NCBI RefSeq assembly: GCF_009727055.1
Contig: NC_052351.1
Span: forward strand, 3,660,471 to 3,724,470
Length of the DNA: 64,000 nucleotides
From: Benincasa hispida
Taxonomy: Eukaryota; Streptophyta; Magnoliopsida; Cucurbitales; Cucurbitaceae
Reading direction: 5' to 3'
The notes under the pieces are model-generated. The model saw only the letters and a list, made by a program, of their open reading frames with translations, searched no databases and was not told the origin of the DNA. Shown here one piece after another: positions 1 to 11,400 of this stretch; position 1 is the stretch's first letter; each line of letters opens with the position of its first letter. Position numbers and translations under genes: made by a program.

Positions 1-1605
1 TTATTCCCTTAAGTGATGACTTCGGTACTTGGACAAGGGGCTCTACTCTCGTTTGTGGATGGGATCACAAACCAATTGTTCATTAGAGGATCAGTGGGAC
101 TTAAGGAACAAGAGGTAATCTTGGAGGTAAAATAGACTTTTGACCTAGCCGTTATTACGAGCAACCTGTGAAGGGTTAACTTACTAATCATGGTTATATC
201 GAGTGGATATAACATATCTATAGTGAGGGGAGTGTAACGATGGGCTTTAATGGTGTGACCCATTAGTTAACAAATATGGGTTAATTTGGTGTAAAGAGTT
301 TAGCCAAGTAATTTAAGAACGTTGGAGCCTATGATCTGTAGGTCCACGAGGTCCTCCTACTAGCTCGTAATGGATTAACCTTAGAGTAGTGTGATTAGTT
401 AATTTGAAACGTTCAAATTAAAACTAAGGAAATTAGTAATTATATGTGATATAATGACACATTTAATTTTGGAATTAAACGGAATTGGAGAATCAATTAA
501 TATTTAGATATGATTTAAATATTAAATTCATGAATAGGGATTCATGATGATGGAATTTGTGTAAAATTAATTTAATATTTGATATTAAATTAATTAGAAA
601 TAATTAAATTGTTTAATTAATTAATTATTATTAATTTTATTAGAAAATTAATCAAAGAATTAATTTTGTAAAATTAATAAAGTTTTCAATTTTGAAAACA
701 AAAATTGGTTTTGGAAATCAAAAATTAATAAATAGCGGTTTCTCACCTGTTATGTCAAATTCACATAAAAAAATCGTTGTTCTCCTTATGAATATGAAGA
801 TTTTTTTTTTTTGTAAAATATCGTCTACTAAAAAATTTGTATTCCAATCCAGAACAAAAAGAACAATATACAAGGATGGGTAGAAGAAGTTGTGATACTT
901 GGCTCGATCTCAAATCTAAAACACCGCTATGGGATATAATATATTAAACGATTACACCAATCCTAAGGATCCATAGGCTTAATTGTGGATCCAGCACAAC
1001 AATAAAAAATTTTAAGTTGTTTTGTCTTAGATTTTTATCTCAATTTTGTATATCTAGCAAAAAGATATACTTTATAAAAACAAAATTGAAAAAAGATTGA
1101 AAAACACAAAATGAAAAGGTAGGAGAACTCCAATTTCACCATGAACTAGCTCACTCAGTTCCCACCAAATTCTTGATTCAAACTTTCAAGCATGAGGTGG
1201 TCTTAATGCAACTTTCGTCTTTGCATGATGGTCTTGCAATAAATAGGGAAGATTGGACTGAGAATCTAGTATGCAAAAACTGATATACTTGTTGAGTTTT
1301 GCTGAAAACTCGAGGGGTTGAAGAAGGTGTTCTTCAAGTTGCATAAGTGAGCTTATTCTCTAAATTCTCTTCATTCAAGCTTATTTTGAGTCCCACAACT
1401 CAATCTAAGGCTCCAAGAGAACAGTAGGGAAGGCCTTGAGGTGATTCACAAGAAGATTTGGAGACGATTTGCAGCTGAATTCGAGTTTCAAGCGGTTCTA
1501 CAAATGTATGTCTTGAAATCCCCTTATTATTGTATGAGTATGCTTTATTTATAGCTAAAAATTAATGAATTAGAATGGTTATTGATCCTTGTTGCTTCCG
1601 CTGCA
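1..1605 (+). mobile_element. LTR-B family LTR, start cut by window edge
   Basis: Blocks at about 60-360 match by eye the middle of the full LTR-B at 53115-57269: the 'TTGTTCATTAGAGGATCAG' block, the 'AAGAGTTTAGCCA' block and the 'GATCTGTAGGTCCA' block, in the same order and spacing. From 360 to 900 it is AT-rich LTR body. The stretch at 1420-1520 resembles 57070-57160, the 3' part of LTR-B. I place the 3' end near the CTGCA at 1601-1605. A 13-bp perfect inverted repeat (1529-1541 and 1613-1625) spans this end. The short reading frames here have no recognisable domain and are not called as genes. Confidence 0.7.
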
Positions 1606-1625
1606 TGCTGATATACTCATACAAT

Positions 1626-2777
1626 AATGTATATTGATACATTTTTGTTAGAGAAATATATATTTGAATATGATTCAAATATTAATTATATAAATATGAT
1701 TTATATAAAAACTATATGTTAAAATTTAATGTATATATGATTCATATTAAATTTAAATATAATTTTATGAGAGAAATAAATATTTGAATATGATTGAAAT
1801 ATTAATTAAATGAATATGATTCATATAAAAACTATAAATTATAATTTAATGTGAATATGATTCATGTTAAATTTATATAGTTTTATGAGAGAATAAATGT
1901 TTGAATATGATTTAAATATTAATCATATAAATATGATTCATGTAGGAACTATATGTTAAAATTAATATGAATATGATTCATATTAAATTTATGTATTTTA
2001 TTAAGAGGTGTTATAATTTGAACATAATTTAATTATTATTTATATGAATGTGATTCATATAAAAACTATAGGTTAAAATTAAAATGAATTTGATTTATAT
2101 TAATACCTTAGGTTATTTGAGAGAACAATAAACTATTGTTTATGTTATATGTGATATAATATTAACTATAGGTTAAATATTACATGTGATATAACATATA
2201 GTTTAAATAAATATTAAAGTGGTTAATATATATATATTAAATTCAAATTTAAAATTTGAATTTAATTATTTCAAATTTAATAAAGAGGACAGAGTTACAA
2301 CTCCCTCACCCCTTAATCTCTCATTCTCTTACCTAACAAATGAGAAGAGAGAAGGTTCTCTCCCTCTCACTCTCTCTAGTTATTCTCGTTGTTTACAGAG
2401 GAATTTTTCTCTCTCAATTCTCTTCTCATTCCCTCACGCTAAAATTGAGTGCAAGCCCACACCTCTGCATGGTTCTCGTCCTTGAGAATAACGGGGAAGA
2501 CCTTTTGGTGATGTCGTTTCTTATTCGTTGAGTTCGTGGATGCCGAGTTCGTGAGATTAGGAAAAGATGACTCGAATTGGAGAGGAACATGAAGAATTGG
2601 TCTTCGAAGGTGAGTGATTTCTTAATCCCTTCCTCTCTAATTTGCACTGTAGAAAGCATGCTTAGGTTTATGTTTTTTCATAGTTTCCATCACTCTGAAT
2701 TTTCTACGTTCTGTAAAACAAAATTTAGAGATTAATGCATCCAATTGCTTCTGTTGTGGGGAATTTCAATCCCTTCA
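1626..2777 (+). mobile_element. LTR-A family LTR, 5'-truncated
   Basis: The AT-rich body (words such as GAATATGATTCATATTAA) and the block at about 2500-2660 ending with a 'GAAGAATTGGTCTTCGAAGGTGAG'-like stretch correspond to the 3' half of other LTR-A copies, for example 56100-57052. The element ends at CCCTTCA (2771-2777), like the TCCTTCA ends of other LTR-A copies. The 5' half is missing, so the insertion duplication cannot be checked. It directly abuts the LTR-B end. Confidence 0.6.
1651..2118 (+). repeat. 118-bp AT-rich tandem repeat, 4 units
   Basis: Units begin with GAGA/GAGG at 1651, 1769, 1887 and 2005, so the period is 118 bp. The last unit is slightly short and degenerate. Each unit contains the words TTTGAATATGATT and ATATGATTCATAT. 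Other LTR-A copies carry only one or two diverged versions (for example 46480-46660 in reverse orientation), so the array looks like a local amplification inside this LTR. Confidence 0.75.
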
Positions 2778-3780
2778 AGAATTATAATTGATGTATTGGA
2801 TTATTTGAAGTTGTGGTTATTGGTGTTGTGTAATTGATTTTTTAAGAATTCATCTAGATAGTAATATTTGCAAGGAACTGTTTAACATTATGCACATATA
2901 AAGAAATTGTTGGTTGGTTTTATATAACTAAATTTGGTATGCTTGTTGAACCTTCTTTGCTTACAGACCTTTGTGCTGGGTAGAGCATATGTCATTGGAT
3001 AATGAAACTAGATTAGATCCTTCAGGAATCAGGTTTAGGCCTGTCAGTGGGCTTGTTGCTATTGACTAGTTTGCTTTGATTTTAGAAGCTTGTCAGATCT
3101 TTGTGACCATGCAGTGTGATTTTAGAAGCTCTAAAGAAAAGCTTTGATCATCATTGGAACCAATACTCCGTAGAGTGGTGAGATACATGATTTCAAATTC
3201 TCTTTTGTTTACTTAATGAGCATGCTTGAATGAGACTAGTATTTAGTTGGGTGTTTGTTTTGAGGGGTAGTTGTTTGCTTGATTAACATAATATAAGCTA
3301 TCTAGTTTAGTTGCAGCGATGCTAAGAATGACACTATTTCTCATCTCTTATACCTAAGTCTTTCTATCTTTTATTTTATGCATCTTTAATTTGTGTGATC
3401 TTCTCAATCTATTTTTATGGTAAAAATAAAGTTTGTCTCTTTGATCATTCTACTCTATAAATTTAGCTTATCTCTCAGAGGCATAAGTTTATTTTATTAA
3501 TTTTGATGCATGATTCATTTAAAACAAGTAAACTCGAGTATATTGTGCTTATTGGATTTTAATACATCTTTTCAGGTCTATATCTTACAGCATTATGGTG
3601 CAAATGGCCAAAGATGAAGACCAATCCAAGCTTCTGCCAATGCTTTTTGTAAGATCTATCGATGTTTTTTTGTATTGGCAAATAGTAACATTCTTGTAGT
3701 GTTTATAGAAATATTTATGGTCATTGTTGTTTATTCATTTTAGCTTACTTCAAGTCTTGGTTCTGATTTAATTTGAATGT
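2778..3780. other. Unassigned intergenic DNA
   Basis: AT-rich DNA with no reading frame that I recognise. It contains a repeated short phrase 'GATTTTAGAAGCT' at about 3080 and 3119. Splice-like TTTCAG/G and polypyrimidine tracts occur near 3575 and 2965, but no convincing exon could be read between them. It may be the interior of the DNA transposon whose end I suspect at 3781-4169. Confidence 0.4.
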
Positions 3781-4169
3781 TGGTGATATTTTTTTTTTCA
3801 AAGGAATTATAATTGTTGATAAAGAACTATTTAAGAAGGCTTTAAACTATTTGAAAATAATATTACAAGCCTTTAAAAATAATGAAAATCTTCGGAAAAA
3901 CCATTTGACAACAAACAATTATCAATAAAGTATATGACAATTATCGAAGACACGTGACCTTAGTAAAATAATAATTTCTGAAGGTTAAAATAAACCTTTG
4001 AAAATTAATAATTTTTTAAGGTTACTAAACCTTTGAAAAACTTTTTTTGATGGGATCTATTTCGTCACATTTTGAAGGTTGAGTTAACCTTCGAAAAAAG
4101 ATGTTTCAAAGATCTATTAAAGATTTTTTCAAAGGTTGTGACCTTCGAAAATGGTCAATTTAGTGTAGT
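3781..4169. mobile_element. Possible DNA-transposon subterminal region
   Basis: The stretch holds many copies, in both orientations, of an AAGGTT/AACCTT word joined to TTCGAAA or TTTGAAA, spaced 20-60 bp apart, and finishes with AATTTAGTGTAGT. Dense subterminal repeats and a TAGTG-type end are typical of CACTA (En/Spm) elements. No matching opposite terminus was found, and the last bases are mixed with the GTAGT duplication of the neighbouring solo LTR, so the class is uncertain. Confidence 0.35.
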
Positions 4170-4898
4170 TGTTGGAGGAGAAATTTCGGACTAATCATGG
4201 ATCGCCACATCATTTATTAAACTAACAAAGAAATGCCAAAATCATCAAATTTGGGACTAGTTAAGAGTTGACATGTGTTCCAAATTTAGATTGAAGACGA
4301 ATTCTGATGACATCACGTGTTTTCGTCATGAACGTTGGTTGAGTAAAATTAATTTCGATCGATTTGACATTTCAATTTGGGCGTTGGTGCAGTTACGCCC
4401 AAATATGGGCTTAATTTGGGTCTAGGATAAGCCCAAATCTAATTAATATGGCCCAAAGGTTAGGCCAAAGTCCAATTAACAGAACGTAAAGGTCTGGGCC
4501 AAGTCCAATTAATTGGGCCTAAAGAGCAAGCCCAAGTCCATGAAGCCCATCAGAGAGTCCTATAAATAGAAGAGCTCATTTCATTCCAAAGGCTCAACAA
4601 TTCTACATTCAGATAGTCCAGAGAGAATTCCTCAACAAACAAAAGACTCTCAAGACTCCTAAAGCTACACTCCTAGAAGACAGAAGACCCTTGAATATAC
4701 AAAGACTCTTCCAAGACTTCTACTTCAAGAACGTTTGGTGCCTTTCTTCTTCAAGTCAAGCACATCCACTCAACCGAGAGAGAATTAGAGGATCAAGTAC
4801 TAGAGATCGAACCACATCGCATCAAATCAACATCAACACCAACACCAACTTAAGTTCAATTCCACGAAATACGTTTCTCAGGAAACCTCGTGTGAACA
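4170..4898 (+). mobile_element. Solo LTR of the E family
   Basis: Begins TGTTGGAGG, ends GTGTGAACA and is flanked by a perfect 5-bp duplication, GTAGT at 4165-4169 and 4899-4903. It is the plus-orientation counterpart of the LTRs of element E (5366-6813 and 14487-15829, minus orientation): same start region, same GGGCC-rich stretch at 4380-4550, same TATA box and same end. At 729 bp it is about half the length of the E LTRs because it lacks both minisatellite arrays. No internal sequence is present, so it is a product of LTR-LTR recombination. Confidence 0.9.
4560..4569 (+). promoter_or_regulatory. TATA box of solo LTR-E
   Basis: CTATAAATAG lies about 390 bp into the LTR. The same ten bases occur in reverse at 6434-6443 and 15439-15448 in the two LTRs of element E, so the site is conserved between insertions and probably marks the RNA polymerase II start of this family. 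Confidence 0.6.
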
Positions 4899-4974
4899 GT
4901 AGTATCATTAATTCTTTCAAAAAAAAAATTAGCGTGATTGAAAAATATCTCATTTGTGTGTACTTTTATTATTT

Positions 4975-5190
4975 TGAATGATAAAATTGCTGAAAATATT
5001 TACAAATAATAGCCAAGCATTATAGTCTATTTGCGATAGACTATGATAGACTGCGATAAACTACTATCAGTGTCAATCATGACACATATAGACAAGAGTG
5101 GTCTATTATCGCACATAGACAGTAAGATTTACTATATTTATAAATATTTTAGTTCTTTCTATATTTAAAAATAGCCCTTTACTTTATCCA
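4975..5190. mobile_element. Degraded MITE related to the one at 36378-36590
   Basis: Shares with the better copy the order 'TGAAAATATTTACAA', several GATAGAC/TATCAGTGTC words forming a decayed palindrome around 5030-5130, then 'TAAATATTTTAGTTCTTTCT' and a TAACCC/TAGCCC-like end. The palindrome is imperfect here and no clear target duplication is visible. The flanks 4904-4974 and 5191-5365 are AT-rich and unassigned; they are the target DNA of element E. Confidence 0.5.
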
Positions 5191-5499
5191 CATTATTGAT
5201 ATCTAGATATTTTTTTTACATGCACTATTCAATGTAATGGTTTGTATTTAACATGTATTTTTTAGAATTAATAGAGTAATTGTGTATTGTAAAATTTTAA
5301 TCTGTGCTTTTTGTTGGTAAAAAGCATATAATAAAATTTCTATGATAAAAATAATTTAATGATTCTGTTCGCACGAGATTTCAATAGAAATTTATTTCGT
5401 GGAACTTGAACTTTGTATTGGTATTAATTTTGTGGAAAGTGAGTACAATCTTTAATACATAGTATTTTGATGCTTTCAAAATAAATTATAATCTTTAAG

Positions 5500-5889
5500 C
5501 TGGTTGATCTTCTTGAACGATCGACCTTTGGGCTTGTTGATCTTCTAGGGTGATCGACCTTTGAGCTTGTTGATCTTCTTGGATGATCGGCCTTTGGGCT
5601 TGTTGATCTTCTTGGATGATTGACTTTTTTTCTTGATGATTTTATTGGATGATTGATCTTTGGGCTTATTGATCTTCTTGGAAGATCGACCTTCTGTCTC
5701 TTATACACATCTAGATGTGTATAAGAGACAGGCCTTTAGGCTTGATGATCTTCTTGGAAGATCGACCTTTGGACTTGTTGATCTTCTTGGACGATTGATC
5801 TTTGGGCTTGTTGATCTTCTTGGACGATCGACCTTTGGGCTTGTTGATCTTTTTAGATGATCGGCCTTCGGGCTTGTTGATCTTCATGA
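5500..5889. repeat. 33-bp minisatellite, interrupted by adapter
   Basis: About ten to eleven units of a 33-bp motif with core TTGATCTTCTTGGATGATCG, varying by single bases between units. The minus strand (the element's sense strand) reads as an 11-residue basic repeat of the type DHPRRSTSPKV. The unit is a multiple of three, so frames stay open without selection. The artefactual adapter lies in the middle, so the copy number in this assembly is unreliable. Confidence 0.85.
5694..5731. other. Nextera mate-pair junction adapter (assembly contamination)
   Basis: These 38 bp are a perfect inverted dimer: CTGTCTCTTATACACATCT followed at once by its reverse complement. This is the Tn5 mosaic-end transposon adapter in the duplicated form produced by circularisation in mate-pair libraries. 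It is absent from the homologous right LTR and from the solo LTR, and it breaks the 33-bp repeat register. Translation gives the contaminant-type peptide VSYTHLDVYKRQ. It is not plant DNA. Confidence 0.97.
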
Positions 5890-6194
5890 AAGATTAGTGT
5901 TTGCACGAGGCTTCCGGAGAAACTTATTTTGTGGAGTTGAACTTGAGTAGGTGTTGATATTGAGATTGATTTGATGTGATGTGGTTCAATCTCTAGTACT
6001 TGATCCTATGATTCTCTCTTGGTTGAGTGGATGTGCTTGACTTGAAGAAGAAAAGCACCGAACGTTCTTGAAGTAGAAGTCTTGGAAGAGTATTTGTGTC
6101 TTCAAGGGTCTTCTGTCTTCTAGGAGTATAGCTTCAGGAGTCTTGGGAGTCTTCTGCTTGTTGATGAATTCTCTCTGGGCTCTCTAAATATGAA

Positions 6195-6335
6195 ATTGCT
6201 TGTATTTTCAAAAGACTTCAGTATTTAGAATACTTGTATGTTCAAAGGACTTCAGTCTTCAGAATGCTTGCATCTTCAAAGGACTTTAGCCTTCAGAATG
6301 CTTGTATCTTCGAAAGACTTCAGTCTTCAGGCGTG
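6195..6335. repeat. 34-bp minisatellite in E LTR (left copy)
   Basis: About four units with core CTTCAAAGGACTTCAGTCTT, diverged at several positions. The same array with about five units is in the right LTR at 15165-15336. The solo LTR at 4170-4898 has only related single phrases (AAGACTCTTCCAAGACTTC), so the array expanded in the lineage leading to element E. Confidence 0.7.
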
Positions 6336-6433
6336 GTCAACTTCAGGAGTCAAGGAGTATTCTGATTGTAGAGAATTCTCTATAAGCTCTATGGAATATA
6401 GAATTGTTGACCCTTGAAATGAGAAGAGTGCCT

Positions 6434-6443
6434 CTATTTATAG
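6434..6443 (-). promoter_or_regulatory. TATA box of E 3' LTR
   Basis: Reverse complement reads CTATAAATAG, identical to the sites in the solo LTR and in the other E LTR. Placed within GGGCC-rich LTR sequence just downstream (in the minus direction) of the start of the LTR. Confidence 0.55.
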
Positions 6444-6813
6444 GGCTCTCTGATGGGCTTCATGGGCTTGGGCCTAGTTAGCCCATGGGTTTGGGCTTGG
6501 TTGGTCCATGGGCCTGGCCTTTGGGCCCAATTAATTGGATTTAGGCTTGATTTGACATTTGGGTCAAATTCGAACTATTTTTGGGCTTAGTTGGACTTTG
6601 ACCCAAATAATAATATCAAATTGGGCCAAGTTAATCTTATCTGATTCAACGGTCATGATAAAACAACATGGCGCCATAGAAATTTGTCTTCAACTTCCAT
6701 TCGGGACATATATCGACTCCTAATTGGGCCCAAATTTAATGATTTAGAATTTCGTCATTAATTTAGTAAATGACATGACAACTTGTGATTGGTCCAAAAT
6801 TTCTTATTCAACA

Positions 6814-6830
6814 AATGCCCCCTTTCGAGA
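6814..6830 (-). other. Polypurine tract of element E
   Basis: The minus strand reads CTCGAAAGGGGGCATT directly before the LTR start TGTTGAATAAG. A purine run at this place primes plus-strand DNA synthesis in LTR elements, and it fixes the minus orientation of E. Confidence 0.75.
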
Positions 6831-8439
6831 TTTATGCACAAATATGGGTGGATGAATCTCAAAAAATATAAAGTTGGAATCAAAATCCAAATATATCTGT
6901 CCTTGAATTTGACCTCAATTGATGTGTCAGTCAAACTGTGAATTTAGTACATAAGTTTAACTCCTAATTGGGCATAAGATTGTGCCTATCTCTAGGAACA
7001 ATGCATACTTTACTTTAGTGCATTCCATCTCTTACCTTCTCAGGCAGTTAGACGCGGCTAATTAATTTATAGACAAGCATTGCAACAACCCATCGACAAG
7101 CGTTGCTACAACCTTTCACTAAGCAAAGAGGATTAACTTACTATACTCGCACAACGCACACCTTTCGATGGGTTGCTACATACGTCCTATCTTTAAGCTA
7201 CACGATTAAGTATGCGATCGCCTTTGATAAATAAATGATGAAGGTAAACGATGATAAAGATAAAGATGATGAAGAAGATGGCATTGAAGGAATCAAGATA
7301 TGCATTGATTACAAAATGTCTTAATATCTTAAGCTAAAATGTAATACAATACAGAGGTTAGAGAAGAAATGAAAGACTCTGCATCAAGGCTGCTGGTGGT
7401 GCCATGGATGAATGGTGGAGATGTCTCTCTCGAGCTCTATCTCCGGCGAAAGCTCTGATTGTCACTCGGTCTGGTTTTTGGAGATGAAGAATTCTCACTG
7501 AAAATCTCGCTCATGCTCTCATCTGTGATCGCAAACCTTTGCCTTAAGGTAGAAGTTCGGATGTCTTGAAATGAAGGTCCAAGGGGCTATTTATAGAGTT
7601 TAAACGCCGACATTATATCTCACTGTTGCCTTTGTCGTAATATGGGCAATGTCACATCATCTTATCTTGTTGATATTTCCAAGGTATGCATCCGAGCTTG
7701 ATTCAACTGAAGTATCAACGCATTATACCCATCTTGCGATCGCCCTTCTATTATGGTTATCACTTTGTGGCTGCAATCTCTAAGTGATTACCGCATTCGC
7801 TTGATCACCGCAACCTCCATGCGATGGACGCATTCGATCACCGCAACTTCCATGCGATGGACACATGCGATCACTGCATGCATTCGTTTATGCGATAGCT
7901 CGGTTTTCAGCGCATGCGTTTGTCTTTGCGGTCGCCTGGCTTCAGTGCATGTGTTTGATTTCGATTCCTTATTTCCAACGCATGCATTTAATTCCTGCGA
8001 TAGCTACAAAAATAGACACTTTGGCACGGAGTAACGCAAAATATTGGGGTCAGTGAAGATTTGGGTTATAATCGATGCGAAACTCAATTTTTCACAAGTT
8101 TTGAGTATTATCACTGCATTTTCTACTTGTTAGCCCTCATAATTCTAAAGAAAAATCTTATAATAATTGATATTTCTGCCAGTTATCAATGACCTCAGGA
8201 AGGTCTACCTTGTCTCATTGCTCGTGCATCTTGATCGTCATGGGAGGGGCCCCGCAAAGGCTTACAACTCTCCCGTTCGATCACCCTAGGGACGATCCTA
8301 GAAGGCTCTATTACGATTCCTCCATTCCTCTTCTTTTTTAGCAAATTTTCATGGAGAATAGGTTTTTTTTTTTAAAAAAAAATCTTTGAACCCTTTGGTT
8401 GAGGCTTATCCCCTTATGACATTTTTTTTTTGCAGAACG
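6831..8439. other. Non-coding interior of E with an LTR-D-like edge
   Basis: No domain is recognisable. The end of this stretch at 8160-8188 reads, on the minus strand, TGATAACTGGCAGAAATATC, close to the start of LTR-D (TGATAACTTGTAGAAATAC at 17726), and a minus-strand CTATAAATAG box lies at 7587-7596. A minus-oriented LTR of a D-related family therefore probably ends at 8188; its other edge was not found. The interior is rich in GCGATCGC-like words and has a 33-bp tandem duplication around 7803-7868 (core GATCACCGCAAC). Confidence 0.45.
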
Positions 8440-11400
8440 ATGGTTCACTTCACCAAGCACGTTTCATTTGATGAGAGACACCTCGTGATTCTTAAAGACC
8501 GGAGTCAACCTATAAAGGACGGACTTAGCCTTCCTGTGGCAAATTCATTAGCCGATCCTTTCACTGATCATTTACTAAGTCTAGACGACGAGATGATCCT
8601 TTCCAAATTATCGATGGAAGTGCCCTTGACCCGGGGAGAGCTTGCATGGATCCTGTAATCTTCTATTCATGAGGAGACCTCTAATCCAAATCGCATGCTA
8701 ACTCTCGGACGTCATATAATTGAGGGCCAGGTCCGCTAGAATGCCATCACAAAAGTCCTTGGAGAATTCGACTTTGTTACCTGTTATTGGGAGTGGCTCG
8801 AAGTTGTAGTTGGTTGAAGCGAACGATTCCTTCATGACATTAGTTTGTTTGGCACAGTGATGCCCTTCTTGTACACACATGATCGCAATGGTGACATAAT
8901 TCGAGCTTTCTGTGAAGCCTGGTACCCTTCTACCAACACTTTTCATACCGTGGCGGACGAAGCATCAATTTCTTTATGGGATCTTTGGTTGCTTGGGGGC
9001 CTTCCAATCAAAGGAAGCTTTTACGAGGAAGTGGTTCCTTCCCTCAAAGTGCTAACCGATTACCGCGAGAAAGAGAAGTACTTGCCGAAAACATGTGAAC
9101 ACCTTTTTCAGGTGTATTTTTTGATAGTGTGCTCGCATAGAGAAAATAGCATGACTCCTTCGAAGCATGACTCCTTAGTGTCCATCAGCTTCTGGATATC
9201 TTTTTGGTTACTGGGGACTTGCAAATAAGCCAAGCCTATTAAACGGAAACAAAAGAAAGCCTCTCGTTCCCGATCCACACAAAATCTTTAAGGTACACAG
9301 ATCACGTTTTGAGATTGGTCGAGCAGGGAAAACATGCTATTTGCAAAGCTAGAGGTAGGAAATAAGTTGAAGGACAAAACCTATCTGGCTACCTTTCTAT
9401 CCTGCTAGTTATGTCTTTTTGTATTTCCTCAGAAGGGAGGTTACCTTCACCCTTGGGTCTTTAGAATGGCTAGTTTAATGGCTAATGGGACTGTTTACAG
9501 TCTTGCTGTTCCAGTCTTGGCCAATATCTACCATGGTCTAGGGCTGATAACAGAGGCTTCAAACCCAATTGGCGTATGGACTTTCACTTCCCCATGCATT
9601 ATGTCCATGGTTGGCTGGGCTATTACTTCAACACGCATTACCCTGTCCCGGCAGCTATTTGGGGTCCCAAGATGGCTAGCTTTTCTGACGAAGGGGGGTC
9701 GATTTACTTTGATGAGCACGAGGCATGAGAGCTGATCCACAGCGGCGCCAGTATTCAGTGGCACACGAGCATTTAGAACAGAAGCAGGCATGGGCGCTTG
9801 ACTGATGGTAGAGACCTATCTTTTCTAAAGTCCAGTTATTTCTCCAGCGTGCGATCAGGCTATTTATCCTCCCAGTGTGGGAATGTCTGAATTATAGACT
9901 CGTATAGTCCTTTTCGCTTCGACCGACAGTTTGGCTTCCATCAGGACATTCTGAAAAATATATTGGGAATACCACCTACCCCTATGCCGAAGAATGTTTT
10001 ACATTACTGGAGAATATGCATGAGATAAAAGCCCTTGTCTTAGGTATTTCTGTCGACTTGTAGATTGGATCTGCACACCCATGTTACTCCACGATTCAAG
10101 GATTTGTGGTTAACAAAGCACGGGAACTACTTCGAAGAGAACCATCATCTGTTAGTGACCAGTACTATTCCTCCCCCAGCGCCACCCAGACTATCCAAAG
10201 GTAGAGGGATCAATCATGGAGGTAAGTAGTTTTGCCTGACTGAGGAGGCGGCCACGATCGCACAAAAAAACGCTTCTAAACCGATTGAGGAGGATAGACA
10301 TAGTAGTACTGGGCACCGTCATTAGAAGTGACCCTAAAAAAGCACAGGGCATCGGATATCGGTTTTCTTAAGAAGGTTCAGAATGATCCAGTGGCTTCTA
10401 ATGCTCTCAACCTATTGGTACCTCGTCTCCTTTTTGTTTTTTTTTTTAAAGTCCTCTCATCTCATCTTTTTGACTATACAGTTTACATTTAGTCTCCTTT
10501 TCCTGTAGTCACCCTTGAACCTTTCTCTTCAAGGGCTTGAGGCATTGCAAAGCAAAGAATCTTTGGTGGGCTCTTTTGTCGTTGACTCAACCATTGATGG
10601 AATTGGTACTTCCAAAGCGCTGCTAGTGGATCCCGTGCCAAGGTTTTATCAAGTGCGTGCTATCCTTGGTGATATCCCTCATGTCAAAGAGGTGGTGGTA
10701 GTTGGGAACATCAAGGCTTCAGATCCTAACCAAGGAAACTATTTGCCCCTTGGTGCCTGCAACAGGAAGGGTTCTCCAACCCGGAGAAGCGTCGAGGGTC
10801 TTGGAAAGTCCAGACGATCGTGACCTCCCGAGGCGAGTAAATAGAGCAGAACCTCTGGTCATTCCTAAGGTTTTCGAGTTCTGTGTTGCCAATGTGGTTT
10901 TCGACGTTCGACGGCACACGACCTTAGCCATGTGGAAGACTATGCACAAGAAGATCATGCGTACTTCTTTCGAGAAGGTCCTCTGTCTGGAGAAAGAAAC
11001 TCATGAAATATTCTGAGCTATTGTCGACATTTATGGTGCCAACCTCACTCCTCTTAGAAAACTTGTAGATGAGTATTTTCAAAACGTGGAGAAGTATAAT
11101 AAGCTTTAGCTATCCTTTTTCTCTCAATTAACTCAGACAAGTAGGGAATAATGTCTGAAGGAGGCTAAGTCTGATATGGAGAAAATACTGTACAATGAGA
11201 GTAGTGTTTTTGCTAAACGAAAAGTGCTACTTGAACGCGACTTTCGAGCCTTACAAGAAGATGAGGAACTTTTAGCCAGGTTATAGGCCATCAGGGTCGA
11301 ACAGACCGAAATATCTCAGCTGACTTTTGAAAGCGAAGGCTTTTTGACTCGGCATAAGCTTGAGGCCTCGGAGATGCGAGGGGCGATAAACAAGATCGAG

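Larger units (their letters stand above)
5366..6813 (-). repeat. 3' LTR of element E
   Basis: 1448 bp. Plus-strand edges are TGTTCGCACG and TTATTCAACA. Colinear with the right LTR (1343 bp). The difference of about 105 bp is close to the 38-bp adapter plus two extra 33-bp minisatellite units. Contains a 33-bp minisatellite, a 34-bp minisatellite, a GGGCC-rich stretch at 6460-6560 and a TATA box on the minus strand. Confidence 0.9.

Noticed and set aside
1529..1625. 13-bp inverted repeat as terminal repeats of a DNA transposon
   Set aside because: No target duplication, and the interval of 97 bp straddles an LTR end; likely chance.
2219..2659. Short overlapping frames near the first LTR-A end
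   Set aside because: Inside LTR sequence with CTCTCT-rich composition, no domain, and not colinear with open frames in other LTR-A copies.
5424..5860. Overlapping basic and hydrophobic repeat-protein reading frames of 66 and 94 codons
   Set aside because: They arise from a 33-bp minisatellite on both strands, and one starts or runs through the sequencing adapter (MYKRQ, VSYTHLDVYKRQ).
5500..5889. CRISPR-like regular repeats
   Set aside because: Units are contiguous with no unique spacers, and the sequence is plant LTR DNA.
8440..9240. A functional PMD host gene
   Set aside because: Multiple stops and frameshifts, and the position within a retroelement with exact ends, argue for a transposon-borne relic.
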